Positions 44,718 through 56,600 of a DNA stretch of 64,000 nucleotides are shown in pieces (position 1 is the first letter of the stretch; the number at the start of each line of letters is the position of its first letter). The translations under genes and the position numbers were made by a program. The notes beneath the pieces are model-generated. The model was given only the letters and a program-made list of their open reading frames with translations, made no database searches and was not told the DNA's origin. Where the stretch lies: assembly GCA_014529385.2 (NCBI GenBank), contig CM043950.1, positions 65,368,935 through 65,432,934 of the forward strand, written 5' to 3'. The DNA is from Adiantum capillus-veneris. Lineage: Eukaryota > Streptophyta > Polypodiopsida > Polypodiales > Pteridaceae.

Positions 44718-44990
44718 ACGCTCTTAGCGACGGAAATACACTGGGTTTTTATAACCCCCGGCGTCGCTATAACCGTCGCTAAAAGCGTCGCTACGAGAGC
44801 GTCGCTATCTGCGTCGCTATAGGCGTCGCTATGAGCGTCGCTATATAGCGACGCTCATAGCGACGCCTATAGCGACGCTCATAGCGACGCCTATAGCGAC
44901 GCAGATAGCGACGCTCTCACAGAAGAGTATAGCGACGCATATAGCGACGCTACAGAGCCATAAATAGCGACGCTTATAGCGACGCCTGAG
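44718..44990. repeat. Left subterminal array of GCGTCGCTAT motifs
   Basis: About sixteen copies of GCGTCGCTAT, or near variants, first in plus and then in minus orientation. They meet at a perfect 68-bp palindrome (44811-44844 with 44845-44878, no loop). In CACTA elements such subterminal repeats bind the TNPA-type protein. Confidence 0.92.
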
Positions 44991-45350
44991 AGAATATTTT
45001 TTTGGTGGCAGGGCATTGAATGCCCTGCCACCCATCAACCATATTGTACTTGATTCACTTTTTAAAAAAAGTGCAAAGGTAAATAATAGACCCAAAATAG
45101 TCACCCACAAGACGCATTGTTTGCAAAATTGACAATTGTACACATCATAGACAAACTGAATTGATTGGCAAATGTAATAATGACAATTGTACAACATCAT
45201 AGGCATAAAGAATTGATTGGCAAAAGGAATTGCGGTGACAAATGTAATAATATACATGGTTCAAAAAGACGTATAAAATCCGTCTCATGATACATAAGCT
45301 ATGAGAAACCCTAAACTAATGCTATCTAGCTACGGCTAAACTGACGTCGT

Positions 45351-46664
45351 CTAATCAGACGTCTCATCGCGTCCAAGCGGCGTATCTGTCGGATTCTGCA
45401 AAAAAAGACAATAAGACAGTTTTCAGTAAATATAAACATATAACGACATTTATAAAACAATACAAAAAATAAAAAAGAGTAAACCCTAATACTAACCATG
45501 CCGCCGCGAGAACTGAGAATGTCCATCAGGGCGTTTAAGCCCTTCCTGCCTGCGTACTTGCGCTCGTACGGTGTGGGATCACGTCCTGTCATCGACCACT
45601 GTCAAAACATACAAAGATTTCATTATGTTAGAACTAAAAAACTCATAAACCCTAAACTATCGAACATGCATAAAGAGCAATGTGAAAAGACTTACAAAAT
45701 CGGCCTCAAATGATGCCCATCCACCGCTCCCCAAGTGGTGCGAGCTCCCTGCCTCTACTCGCGCTCTGGCTGCATCCTTTTGTTGCTTCCACTTGTCGGG
45801 ATTCTCGCGCGCTGCTTTCTTCGCATTCTTCCAATCTTCTTTGGCCAGCCAATCTGGCCTATTCCACCCATTCTTGATTGCTTTTTGCACTTCGGAACGC
45901 TTGTGTTTGCAGTATTCGCGCATTCGAATCTTCATCAGGTCTTCATTGAAGCGCTGATCCCGTGTTGGAACGGGAAACTCATCATGAAGTATGCTGATGA
46001 CTCTGTTTTTTAAATCACTTGGTACTTCACTCCATTTGTTTAGTATATAGTGTCTAAACAGCTGAGAGCAAAGACCACGCATGCGCGAGATCACCTTCTT
46101 GCCGTCATCATCCATGATGATGCCGCCGCTGATGTCGACGGAGTAAGGCAAGCCCTCTGGCCGGTGACGCGTGAACCTGGGTGTCCCGGCAGGGGTCTCT
46201 AGCGGCGTGTCGATGGGGGTACGGACGTCAGGTGTCTCCATCGGCGTCTGGGCGCCGAAGCGAGGAGTGTCGAGTGGGGTGGCTCCTGGCGGAGTAGGTA
46301 GAGGTGTGTAGCTTCTAGGAACAGTCAGCCGTACAAAACCTGGCGTAGACGGCGATGCTGTGGCTGGTGTGGGGGCGGGCAAAGAAGGGGAGGGTAAAGA
46401 GCCTCGTCGAACACGAGGCGGTGTGGAGGCATCGGTGGCGGAATCCCCACAACAACCGCCACCGCCACCACTAGAGCGTCGGTGTCTAGACGAGTGTGAC
46501 GCTCGTCTCGTCGACGCCGAAGCTTCGGAGCGCGCCGAATGCTCCGAAAGAGAGGGAGATGCGGATGGTGTAGGAACGCGCGATGATGCGCCAGAGCGAT
46601 GACACTCCACGTACCACTGTCTCTGCTGCGGTGACAAAGAAGAAAGAAACTCCTCATCATCCAT
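45351..46664 (-). CDS. TNPA-like CACTA regulatory/DNA-binding protein
   Basis: Proposed exons are 46664-45696, 45598-45497 and 45395-45351, joined by GTAAGT...GACAG and GTTAGT...TGCAG introns in phase 0, giving about 371 residues ending at TAG 45353-45351. The start MDDEEFLSSL is the first Met after an acceptor-like TTTAATGCAG. Residues 1 to about 160 are low-complexity, rich in Ser, Pro, Thr and Gly. The rest is a conserved basic region (SRMRGLCSQLFRHYILNKW, then WLAKEDWKNAKKAAREN), continuing as TGRDPTPYERKYAGRKG in exon 2, like the plant transposase (Ptta/En/Spm) family. In known systems it binds the subterminal repeats and cooperates with TNP2. It lies downstream of the TNP2-like gene on the same strand. 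Confidence 0.8.
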
Positions 46665-46936
46665 ACCTGCATTAAACACACGAATATTTAAACTCCTTAT
46701 TGAATGAATAGAGTAGACAATGACGCAAAGACCATTAAATACAATGACGTAATGACGCATATAAATACAATGACGCAATGAATCGAGTGATAGAAGAGGC
46801 AAGTCGAAAACTCAGAATTTTCAATCAAAAGATGTGAGCGCGAGTAGAAAAGAGCGTTACACACCATGGAAGCTACTTAGAGAGCTAGAGCTTTTACAGC
46901 ACGGAGCAAAATTGTTCAAATACAATATTTGTGGCT

Positions 46937-49900
46937 TTAAGAGATCTCTCTCTCATCCTCGCATAACTCAGCATAACTTCCTATATCTATATAGAGCTCT
47001 CCGTTTAAACACATATCCTCTGTTTCATTTTGTAGCTCCTCTGCATGCACCCCATATAGAGTAGTAGCATCTTGATGCTCGTCTGGCACCACCGCAGCGG
47101 CTTCTGATTGAGCATCTTCTCTGATCTCCTCCATTGATGTCGTTGTGATTGGCACATGGTAGCCTTCATACGTCCTTGCACTACGAGGGGCTACCTCTAT
47201 GACGTACCACCAGTTTGATGTAGACTTTGTAGGATGAAATACTACCTGCCAGAGCCACATAACTTACATGAGAGCCACATAACTTGTAAAAGGGGGATGT
47301 TAACTATTTATATACTTACTTGTTCACAATGCTCGGGTAGTACGAAAGTGTCTCTTAGGTCAGTCCATTTCTTAGTAGAATCCACCTCAAGAAAACCAGA
47401 CTCTCCTCTACGCACAGTAGCGTTTCGACCCTCCATGATTATCTTGAACCATTGCACGTCGAAAAAGTCGACAAAAAATCCTCTGTAATCGATCCTCAAA
47501 ATCTCTTGCAGCGTGCCGAAGTAAGTGAGTTCCGCCACCACGGGATCTGCATCAGAGGAACGTCGTCGACTAGACTGTTCAAATTTTGCCATGATTCCAC
47601 AATCTTGAGTAAAACGCTTTTTGTCGATTCGTTCCACCCTAAAATGTCGACCTTTACACCATGCTGCTGTGTATGACTTATACTACAACGAACAAAGATT
47701 ATGAGTGGCCGTTCAAACGTTTATAAATAAAGTCACTTGCTAGTCGTACATTGCAAACTTACCTTGGTCGCGCAACCCCGAGAGTACTCCCACTCTTCTT
47801 CAGTCACTTCGTCACCGCATTGTTGTGCGCTTTTCAATTGGTTGTGCAACCATCTTAAGCTCATGAAGGTTGGTAGGCTCTCCAGAACCGCTGGATAGTG
47901 CATCGGTGGTCGTCTTCCCCGTCTCCACTCGATTCGTGCCCTTTGTCGCTCTTGCTTTGCATCCTCATATTGTGAAATCCACTTTTGCATCACTGGATTG
48001 TGAAGCATGCAAAATCGGTTGATTTTAGCCTCTAGATCTTCCGTCATCTTCTTCTCAACACCGAGATTGCACATGACAATCCCAGATATGCGCTCATCAT
48101 CTATGGTTCGCCATAGCGTGTCCCGGGATTTATCAAATCCGTCTAGCCACTCTCCAATGTACACTAGGGACTCTGATACCAACCAACCTTCTGCCATGCT
48201 ACCCTCCGGACGTGCCTTTTGACGCACATATCCCTTAAGCGTTTTCATGAAACGCTCTAAGAAGAACATCCATCTGGAATGAACTGTGCCAGCTATTTCC
48301 ACCTCATCAACTATGTGAATAAGAAGATGCACCTGAATGGTTAGTATTGTAGTAGGAAAATGTTTCTCAAACATGCACACAAGCTCCGCAGCATTTAGTT
48401 TGACGAATGGTATGGAGTCTACGTCGATCTCCTTTTGTGAGATCCATTGCACCAGCTTTGCAAGTTTGTAGATTGTGTTACGGATGTCGAGAGACAAACA
48501 TCCCTCAATGGCAACCGGTAAAATAAACTGTAAAGTATGTGCAGCAATGATATTAAAGTCCACATTTTATGCAATGATATTAAAGTCCACTATGAACGTA
48601 CCTGACACATTTTATGCCAATCGTGTGACTTCAAACCGGTAAGCTTTCCTTCTTTAGTAAAACACGTTCGGAGCGAGTGCATTACGCCAGTGGGGGTCCG
48701 CAAAGATCGAATGGCCTCTTTTACTTTGCGTTCTTGGGCTCCTGTGAAAATCCATGGTGCTTTAGGAAGTTTTATCGATCCATCAGACGCTGTTTGCGGC
48801 CAATATTGCTCCATACGATCCACATTTCTAAGGTCAACTCTGGCTCCCAAAGTATCTTTCTTGCCGGTCAAATGGTCCCATAGTAGATTACCCACATTCT
48901 TGAATATGTGCATTGGATCGAGCAAGTGATTGATCACGAGTCGGGGCCAGTATGGTAACTCGTACCATAGAGATAGTCTCTTCATCCCTGGAGGCAATCC
49001 GTCATCGCACATCTCCTTCTGCTCTAACCATGCTTGTGCAGACATCCTTGGTGGCTCTCTTCCCAAAAAGTCGTCGCGTAACACATGATTCTCCGAAAGA
49101 TACGCTTGATGACCTTCGTAGATTTGCTTCTTCAGTGAGGGTGCCCTACGTGCATTCAGTCTAGGTCCACATGTGACACATGCTCTGTATCCGCTTGTTT
49201 GAAGCCCTGCATGTATACACATGATAATAGATCAACTATGGGGAAAAACAAGATTTACAGTGTCTGAGAGAGGAGTGTCAATAGATCACCTGAGCATTCT
49301 GTTAGCCCGGGATAGTCATGCATGGTCCACATTAGAATACCTCTGATCAAAGCATTCCGTCGTCCTGTGTGTCGGCTCATATCCACCACCTCTATGCCAA
49401 TCCACAATTGTTGTAGCTCTTCCAATAGTGGACGAAGATACACATCCATATTCCCCACTTTATATCGCCCTGGCACAATCAAGCTTAGCCATAGGTGCCC
49501 CTTCTTCGTAGTCAACCACGGGGGAATGTTGTAGTTGACGATGACAACGGGCCATACACTGTAAGATGTTGATCTTTGACCAAATGGATTTACGCCATCC
49601 ATAGCCAGGCCTAAGCGCAAATTTCGAGCTTCCCTGGCAAAATCCGACCATGTTCCATCTATATGTTTCCAGGCTGCGCAATCTGCAGGAGTTCGTAGCA
49701 CACCATCCGAAGATTTATTCTCCTCATGCCATGATGCTAGGGCGGCCATGGACTTACATTCGAAGAAATGCTTGATGCGAGGAAGCAAAGGAAAATGTCG
49801 CAAAACCTTTTGTGGAATTTTTGTCCCGTGGAGATCTACTCGATATCTTTCGGAATCACATTTCGGACACTTCTCCATGTCTGTGTATTCCCCTCTGAAA

Positions 49901-50658
49901 AGAATGCAGTCATTAGGACAAGCGTGGATAGAATTGTAATCCATCCCCAAGTTTCGCAAAATCTTTCTTGCTTCATCTCGGGAATCTGGCATCACATTGT
50001 CAGCTGGTAGAATGTGCTCTTTCAACAATCTACACAACATAAAAATATGATACAGTCGTGTAAAAATCTATCAGATCATTATACATTTAGAGTTCTATTA
50101 AAGTAAACTAATTGTAATAGATCACCTGAAAAGCGTTGTGACGCTAGTGTCACTCCATCCAAACTTTGCCTGCATGTTGAGAAGAACCAGGAGTGCTTTC
50201 AATCTAGACATACGTGCTCCATTATACAATGATGTATCGGCTTCACTTTTCATATCATCATAGATAAGCCTTTCTGAATCCATGATCGTCTCGATCATTT
50301 CATCAATCTCGGGCTCAAACATTGCCTCGTTGGGAATGTGCTCTGCATGATCATCCCCCGAGCTGTCAGAGGCTACATCTTGTGGCCTCACATATGCTGC
50401 TTGACCAAAGCGCCTGCGAATACGTCTATTGGGTTGCAAGATTGCTGCTTGTTGGCCAGCGTCAGAGTCCGACGAGTTATAATTGGCAACAACTCGATCT
50501 ATAATAGATGGATCGAACTCGCCAAATTCGCGAACGTGCTGCAAAGAAACACGTCTTGTCCGTCGCACAGCATGCTTGCATTGATTACAAGGACATAAGA
50601 CCCTCGTTGAGAGATAGGTGTTTCGGTTGGACGGTCCCACATCCTCGTCGCTACTCAT
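46937..50658 (-). CDS. TNP2-like CACTA transposase
   Basis: Six proposed exons: 50658-50126, 50029-49290, 49206-48602, 48527-47763, 47682-47320 and 47245-46937. All introns are GT-AG, phases match, and 3315 nt give about 1104 residues without a stop. Residues 1-177 hold a CPCNQC transposase-associated motif. A CPNDC...CPKC cluster lies at about 215-235. The transposase core includes LAMDGVNPF (Asp near 322) and LLDPMHIFKNV (Asp near 521). Exon 4 is DUF4218-like (ILPVAIEGCLS), and exons 5-6 are DUF4216-like (YFGTLQEI...VDFFDVQWFK). It would act in the nucleus, cutting at the element's CACTA ends. The order matches autonomous En/Spm-type elements. I judge it intact, with splice sites as the main uncertainty. 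Confidence 0.88.
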
Positions 50659-50722
50659 AATGAGGATAAAAAACTTATAACCTGGACAACAAATTTAATA
50701 TTCTATTGGCATTCTTCGTCTT

Positions 50723-50752
50723 ATCTCTCTCTCTCTCTCTCTCTCTCTCTTT
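50723..50752 (+). repeat. (CT)n microsatellite
   Basis: A short CT tract upstream of the TNP2-like start, within the likely 5' leader or promoter region of the CACTA genes. Confidence 0.9.
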
Positions 50753-51044
50753 ACCTCACATTCTCTAGTCATGTCCAATCCCCGCACACCTCGGTCTAGA
50801 GGTGCACGGAGATCAGAACCACCGGGTTATAATCTCGTCTTTATTGGTCAATACCTATATTTGTGGGTACAAGAAATCTAGACACCCACGTCTACATGAT
50901 ACTGCATGTAGTGGACAAAATCCCTTTGCCTCTTCTCTAGCTGTAGCACTTCGCTTCATCTTAACATCTTTTCACAGTAGATCTTTTCACTGTTCGTCTA
51001 ACTCTAAACCCTAAACCGTAAGTAATTCTTGCGTGGACTCGATC

Positions 51045-51445
51045 TAACGTAAATAAGCGTAAATCTAAATAAACGTAAATCTAACTAAAAATAAAGCTAA
51101 ATCTAATTTAACGTAAGTCTAATGACTAGAGGTTGTCTAGATGGTCATTGTGTCGGGGATGTAGTGACTCTTGCCGCCCTGAAGATCCACCTTCTTCCCT
51201 ATCTTCTGAAGACATTTCACCAGTACTTTTGGATCGACGGAGCCCACCATGAGTGAAGGCAGCAATACCCTATATTCCATTGAGGGCTTTCTTCACCCGC
51301 TTCATGCAGGCATCGCAGTCTATGGAGACCCGCATCTAATCTAATATAACGTAAATCTAAATCTAGCTTAAATAAACGTAAATCTATTTAAAAATAAACC
51401 TAAATCTAATTTAATGTAAGTCTACATATAACCTAATCTTTAACG
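51045..51445 (+). repeat. Dispersed CGTAAATCTAA motif cluster
   Basis: CGTAAATCTAA-type words recur many times at 51045-51125 and again at 51345-51430, separated by unrelated sequence. It lies upstream of the CACTA genes; its role is unknown. Confidence 0.65.
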
Positions 51446-51689
51446 TCTTTTAAGATAGTTTCCTACGACGTTATAACTCTCTTCTTCCTGTGTGTGTGCG
51501 CGTGTGTGGATGTGTGTGCCAATAAAAAGAGATAAATGGTATAACCTTTCTATCACCCATGCCAAGTATGATAGATTGATTATGCCATTTCTCTCTTGAA
51601 TAATAGGTCTTCAGTTCAACTCCTCGTCGGCTAGATCTTTAGGTCTTTTAATTTTAATTAGTTTCCTACGACGCTCCCTTAGTTTCTTT

Positions 51690-51900
51690 TTCTTTCTCTC
51701 TCAATGTGTGTGCGTTTTTTTGGATCGTATGCATGTTTTCTTTCTCTTTTCCTCTTTCAATGTGTGCGTTTTTTGTTTATGCATGTTCTCTCTCTCTTTT
51801 CCTCTCTCAATGCGTGCGTTTTTTGTTTATGCATGCTCTCTTTCTCTTTTTCTCTCTCAATGTGTGTGTGCATTCTTTGTTTATGTATGTGTGTGCGTTT
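51690..51900 (+). repeat. Minisatellite of about 55-65 bp units
   Basis: Three to four imperfect units carry TCAATGTGTGCGTTTTTT, then GTTTATGCATG and a CT-rich tail. It continues into CT, GT and AG microsatellites up to about 52130. Confidence 0.8.
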
Positions 51901-51905
51901 TTGCA

Positions 51906-51907
<2 letters not shown>

Positions 51908-51940
<33 letters not shown>

Positions 51941-52096
51941 AAAAACACTATGTGTGTGTGTGTATGTGTGTGTGTGAGAGAGAGAGCGAGGGAGAGAGAA
52001 AGAGGGGAAGGGAACATGAGAATGAGGAGAGGGAAGGAGCATACCTGGCTCTCCTTCCTCTCCTCGTGTGTGTGTGTGTGTGTGTGTGTGTAAAAG

Positions 52097-52130
<34 letters not shown>
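51908..52130 (+). repeat. Mixed CT, GT and AG microsatellites
   Basis: CT tract at about 51908-51940, GT tracts near 51952-51975 and 52064-52091, AG tract near 52102-52128. All lie inside the CACTA element upstream of its genes. Confidence 0.85.
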
Positions 52131-52131
<1 letters not shown>

Positions 52132-52228
52132 GGGAGAGCGTTACCTGCTCTTTGCTTGAGGGCGCCGAAAAACTCAGATCTGAGATCTGAGTTTTTGGGC
52201 GCGCTCGGTTATTTTTTTTACCCCAGCT

Positions 52229-52334
52229 GGCGTCGCTATGAGCGTCGCTATAAGCGTCGCTATGAGCGTCGCAAATTTCTTTGTGAATTTGCGACGCTCA
52301 TAGCGACGCTTATAGCGACGCTCATAGCGACGCC
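52229..52334. repeat. Right subterminal hairpin, 49-bp perfect inverted repeat
   Basis: 52229-52277 is the exact reverse complement of 52286-52334, with an 8-base loop. Each arm contains four GCGTCGC units. Two more unit copies lie between it and the right terminal repeat. Confidence 0.95.
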
Positions 52335-52385
52335 GGGAATATTTTTTTTTGAGCGTCGCTGTGTGAGCGTCGCTAATGTGAAGAG

Positions 52386-52397
52386 CCTCTTGTAGTG
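52386..52397 (-). repeat. CACTA terminal inverted repeat, right
   Basis: Read on the minus strand this is CACTACAAGAGG, the canonical start. It is the 5' end relative to the element's genes. Confidence 0.92.
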
Positions 52398-53010
52398 AAA
52401 ACTCATCTTAGTATTCACTCATTGAACATTATGTCCACTCAAAAATACATCTAGCACATCAAAAGTGATATAAACTTCACAATAGCAGATCTCTTGTGCT
52501 TCCAACAAACAAGACAACAATCGACATTTAACATGCTTGCTCCTGAATTCAATCATCTTCACCACTACAATGGGTATGGTGCATTCATCTATTACAAGCC
52601 ACATTTATCTTTGTGCTCCTATACCACATTATCAGCTCAAGGAATTGAAATCATCCAAACCTTCTTTGCCATGCAAGGACAACATGATTTGCATGTCATT
52701 TCCATCTACAACTCACCGAAAGTGAATGCTAGGTTCTTGATTGCATTGTTCGATACCTTGGCTCAATATATTTATGTCATAGCCATTAGTGCCATAGTCG
52801 GTGACTTCAACACTTACATTGACCCAACAAACACTCACTACCAAGAGTGGCATGCTATGTTGCATGCAAGAAACTATCACCAAATAATCCACGAGACAAC
52901 AACAGTGTACAATTCAAAACTTGACCATATCTTGTTGAAAAACTCTCCTTTAGCTTCAATTTGTGGAAAGAGGTTTTTTTTTTGGTTAGAGCACTCATCA
53001 TACATCTTTT
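52398..53010 (+). pseudogene. Endonuclease/exonuclease-type domain of a Helitron-like protein, right fragment
   Basis: After the CACTA element the frame reads SIHSLNIMS, a stop, then ADLLCFQQTRQ, HLHHYNGYGAFIYYK, VISIYNSP, AISAIVGDFNTYID and SKLDHILL, ending near FWLEHSSYIF. These match the order of EEP nuclease motifs: QET-like (here QQT), GDFN and a final LDHI...SDH-like segment. With the IK-x-N...E-x-x-RL helicase-type ending left of the insertion, a Helitron-type protein with C-terminal endonuclease is the best reading; a LINE endonuclease is the alternative. A stop, and a frame offset at the insertion point, break it. Confidence 0.5.
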
Positions 53011-53033
53011 GCTTCCAAAATATTCTACATTGA

Positions 53034-53719
53034 GAAAACGTTTCCTTCTGCAACTCCCTCTCCACATACCTCTCCATTGCTAACCCCCCCGCGACCTTCG
53101 AGTGCCCCCCTCTCCTTCCCGCATTTTCCAATAGCAACAAGGCTCACTTGGCTTTCTTTTACCTAACAATCCACACTCAAGCCTATTTTTGATTCTGTAT
53201 AACCTTGCCCTCTACTATGCAATGTGTTTTTTGACACTCGACTTTCATTTGTGCCTAATAATCCACGATGCAGCTCACCTTTGATTACGTATAAGCTTGT
53301 CTTGCTACACAATGCACTGTATAATTACCTTGATTCTAGTAATATAGTAATTGTCTTTCATAATGTTCTTTGATCCCTTTTTAAAATTGCAATAGTAGAC
53401 TTTACCTTCCACTCTCCTCTCAAGGGCACTTGTTAAATTCAATTCGGGGGATTGCTCTAGAGGAAGCGGCTCGTTATGAAAGATGTTCCTCTCTCTTCTC
53501 TCATACTGGCACGACTTTTAGCTAGTCCGCCAAAATGAGAGAGGCAGAGGGTGGCTCGACACGAAGATGGAGGACGAGAGTGTGTATCAGGCTCGGATGG
53601 GGTATCGCTTTACTGCTCAGGGTGGTCTGCGTGTTACTGGGTGCGCCATCCTTGTTGGGACGGAGAGTCGAGATCTCCACCCCTGTTAACAGCTTCATTC
53701 GATGTGAGTTCTTTAGCTT

Positions 53720-53723
<4 letters not shown>
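53034..53723. other. Intergenic, nothing recognised
   Basis: No supported frame. A plus-strand frame at 53535-53720 is open but shows no domain. Confidence 0.4.
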
Positions 53724-53780
<57 letters not shown>

Positions 53781-54111
53781 TGGGAAGGAGCTGACGCCAA
53801 ATGGCAGCTGAACCCCGGAATCGGATATTGTATATTCAGCTATAGTCTTGTTTTATTTCATGGGCCTTTGTGGGAATTTCATTCAAGTCACAAGAGGAAA
53901 ATGTTCTAGCTATCCAGTTGACAGTGGCTTCTTCCTTGCATGTCGTTCTAGGATGCAGTAAAAAGGACCTCATCTGGTTTGGCAGCTTAAAGTCTCTGGT
54001 TTTTGAAATTTTGAGTTCTTTTTGACACTCCGGTATAATTTCATGGAGAGAAATCATTTTCAAATTGTTGGAGAAATTGCAAGGCCTTCTTTTAATCCTT
54101 GATGGCGGAGA

Positions 54112-54159
<48 letters not shown>

Positions 54160-54487
54160 TGGGAAGGAGCTGAAGCCAAATGGCAGCTGAACCTTGGAAT
54201 CGGATATCGTATATTCAGCTATAGTCTTGTTTTATTTCATGGGCTTTGTGGGAATTTCATTCAAGTCACAAGAGAAAAGTGTTCTAGCTATCCAGTTGAC
54301 AGTGTCTTCTTTCTTGCATGTCGTTCTAGGATGCAGTAAAAGGACCTCGTCTGGTTTGGCAGCTTAAAGTCTCTGGTTTTTGAAATTTTGAGTTCTTTTG
54401 ACACTCCGGTATAATTTCATGGAGAGAAATCATTTTCAAATTGTTGGAGAAATTGCAAGGCCTTCTTTTAATCCTTGATGGCAGAGA
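53724..54487 (+). repeat. Tandem duplication of about 380 bp, each copy led by (CA)n
   Basis: Copy 1 (53724-54111) and copy 2 (54112-54487) each begin with a CA tract and GCTGGGAAGGAGCTGA and end with CCTTCTTTTAATCCTTGATG. They are nearly identical apart from small indels. The CA tract at the junction suggests slippage or unequal exchange between microsatellites. Confidence 0.92.
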
Positions 54488-55020
54488 ACCGCAGATCCTT
54501 TAAATTGGTTGAGTAGGTGGAGGTGGATGACAAGGGGTGTATCCATGGTATCCTTGGTAGGGCGGATAGGAATACTGATCCTAAGGTGGTGGTGGAATAA
54601 TAGAAGAATCTCCTGAACTTTGAGTTGAAGTTCTTGAACGGTAAGGAAGATTCGGTGGAGGGATTTTCTGATTTACGGAAGGATGAAAAACTGTGCAAAT
54701 TTTGTAAATGTGACAAACTGCCTGGGTTGAAATCCTTACTGCATGGGCAATGCTTGCAACTCTCCCACTAAAAACTTGGCATATTCCTTTGATTCCATGA
54801 ACTTTCAATTGCAAGTCATGAGCAGATTCAGGATCAGAACGCGTAGCTCTGAACTACTATAACCACTAAACACTACGTGCTTGGGGCGAAATCATTGTTG
54901 AGACTTGCATAGAGACTGAAAATATCTAAAAACAGTGCACTAGAGAGAAATCTGCTGTCATAGAATGATACTAGATTGCAAACCTGCATGCTTATATGGC
55001 AGTCCGTTTGGATGCTGACA
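54488..55020. other. Intergenic, nothing recognised
   Basis: No gene or structural repeat is supported. Confidence 0.4.
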
Positions 55021-55366
55021 TGGCAGAAGTGACGATGTGTTAGCTAACGAATATAGAGTTGACGGGGCAATTTTGGATTGTAGATTCTTTTAAGGAGTTC
55101 CTACTTGTGCTTTTAAACTCAAATTGCTTTCCACAGTCTAAGTTTGTTTTAGCAGTTGCTTTAATGTTGCTTTTAGCATCGAAAGACTTATACCTGTGGC
55201 AAATATGATGACGTGCTAGCGTGCACATGCAGTATTGATGGGGCAAATTTGCATCGTAGATGCTTTTTTGGAGCTCCTATGGGTTCAAATCACTTTTAAT
55301 AGACTAAGTGGTTTTTAGCAGATGCTTCAAGAATGCTTTTAGCAACCAAAGACTTATAAATTGATG
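55021..55366 (+). repeat. Diverged tandem duplication of about 170 bp
   Basis: Two adjacent segments share GACG(A)TGTGCTAGC-like, TTGATGGGGCAAATTT-like, GGAGCTCCTA-like and GCTTTTAGCA-x-CRAAGACTTATA-like words in the same order. They are more diverged than the 380-bp duplication upstream. Confidence 0.7.
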
Positions 55367-55959
55367 GTTTACATGCCAGTTGTATTCAGAATTAGTGAGT
55401 GGCCACACAAAACAATTGAATGTTAGAAACATTTCAACTCTCGCCCTCAAACAATGTCACGTGCACATGGCTCTGTGTGCCAGGCGAGCATGCTTCATCG
55501 ACTTCCGGAGCCATTTTTTTACCTATCCCTAGATAGGAGTGTGTATAATCCTAGGAGAATTAGTACTGACAATTTTGTGAGCTGTTCCCACAACTTGCAT
55601 GTCCGGACGAATTCGTTAGATCAGGTTTTCCAGTTTTGGAACCCTCTTGCATAAATGGTTTATACATGTGTTTTGACACATGCTTATTACACTACGGTGG
55701 GTATCTGGCATGACGTGCATATAGTTTTAAGTTAGAGGAATCGAACGAGCCATTCCCCGCGTCAATTGGATTCGCGGGTGGGCAGATATGCGACAGTTTC
55801 ACCCAAAAATTGAGCTCTCATCAAACTTATCTATAAATCATTTTTATGATTTAGTTTTAAGGGATTTGATAGAGGTTTTGCCCTACCTAGCCCTTAAGAG
55901 ATTTATAACTTACAATTCATGCCCATTAAAGGGGCAGAGCTCCATCACTTGTAGTAGAT

Positions 55960-56600
55960 TTGGAAGCGCTAGCTGGAGGAGTCCTCAACGTTTTGGTAGT
56001 AGCAGACAAGCCCTAGCGTGTTGCTCCCAGATCAGCCCCTAGGGTTTTGGCAACAGATCAGCTACTAGCGATTTGCAATTTGCAGCCTAGTGCTAGCACA
56101 AGCACAACAGATCAGCAACGTTTTCAATTTTCAGCCCCTTCCGTCATGGGAGACGTGCAAGATCTGCAAGCGCCACCATCCAGATGCAGTATGCTACTTG
56201 GGTAGTCCATTGAGCCTCTCCTCGGGCATTCCCTTGCTGTATCAAGTGCTCCCATTGCTGCCCATCATTGAGATCTGCGTTTTCAGCCCTTCCCTTCATT
56301 TCTCTAACATTGAGAGCACAATTCAGCCCTAGATCTATCCCTTGGTGGCCATCCACAATTCCATATCGAGAAGGATCCAAAGGTGCGTCTAATCAGCCCT
56401 GGAGGTGCCTTGTCTCGAGGAGTTAATGCGGTGACATTCACCATTCGAGTGAGTAGAGTCTGCACTTGAGGTATTGCATGTGTGTAAATTCCATTTACAC
56501 AATCTGAAGCAAATACCACATCGGCAACGGTGTGGGGGGCCCTTGAGAGGGTTGGTTGGGACCCCATCGTGTCATTCTCCTCTCTCTCTCTCTCTCTCTC
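55960..56600 (+). repeat. Diverged LTR fragment related to the right-hand Ty3-type family
   Basis: It contains repeated CAGATCAGCCCCTAG and TTTTCAGCCC words, then CGGCAACGGTGTGGGG, AGAGGGTTGG and a CT tract. The order parallels the downstream part of LTRs A, B and C (GAGAGTGGGGCC, GGAGGGTTT, CT tract). It stops exactly at its CT tract, where LTR A begins. It is probably an older related LTR used as an insertion target. Confidence 0.4.
56577..56600 (+). repeat. (CT)n tract at the insertion point of LTR A
   Basis: A pure CT run directly abuts the TGTCACGTGA start of LTR A. Confidence 0.9.

Larger units (their letters stand above)
44691..52397 (-). mobile_element. CACTA (En/Spm) DNA transposon, apparently coding-intact
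   Basis: A 7707-bp element. The right end reads CCTCTTGTAGTG and the left end TACTACAAGAGG, an inverted pair matching 11 of 12 bases. The canonical CACTACAAG appears at the right end, while the left terminal C is T. AAA flanks both ends. Arrays of GCGTCGCTAT in both orientations lie just inside each end. Two minus-strand genes, TNP2-like (50658-46937) and TNPA-like (46664-45351), can be spliced into open frames without stops. It interrupts a Helitron-like endonuclease frame. Confidence 0.93.
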
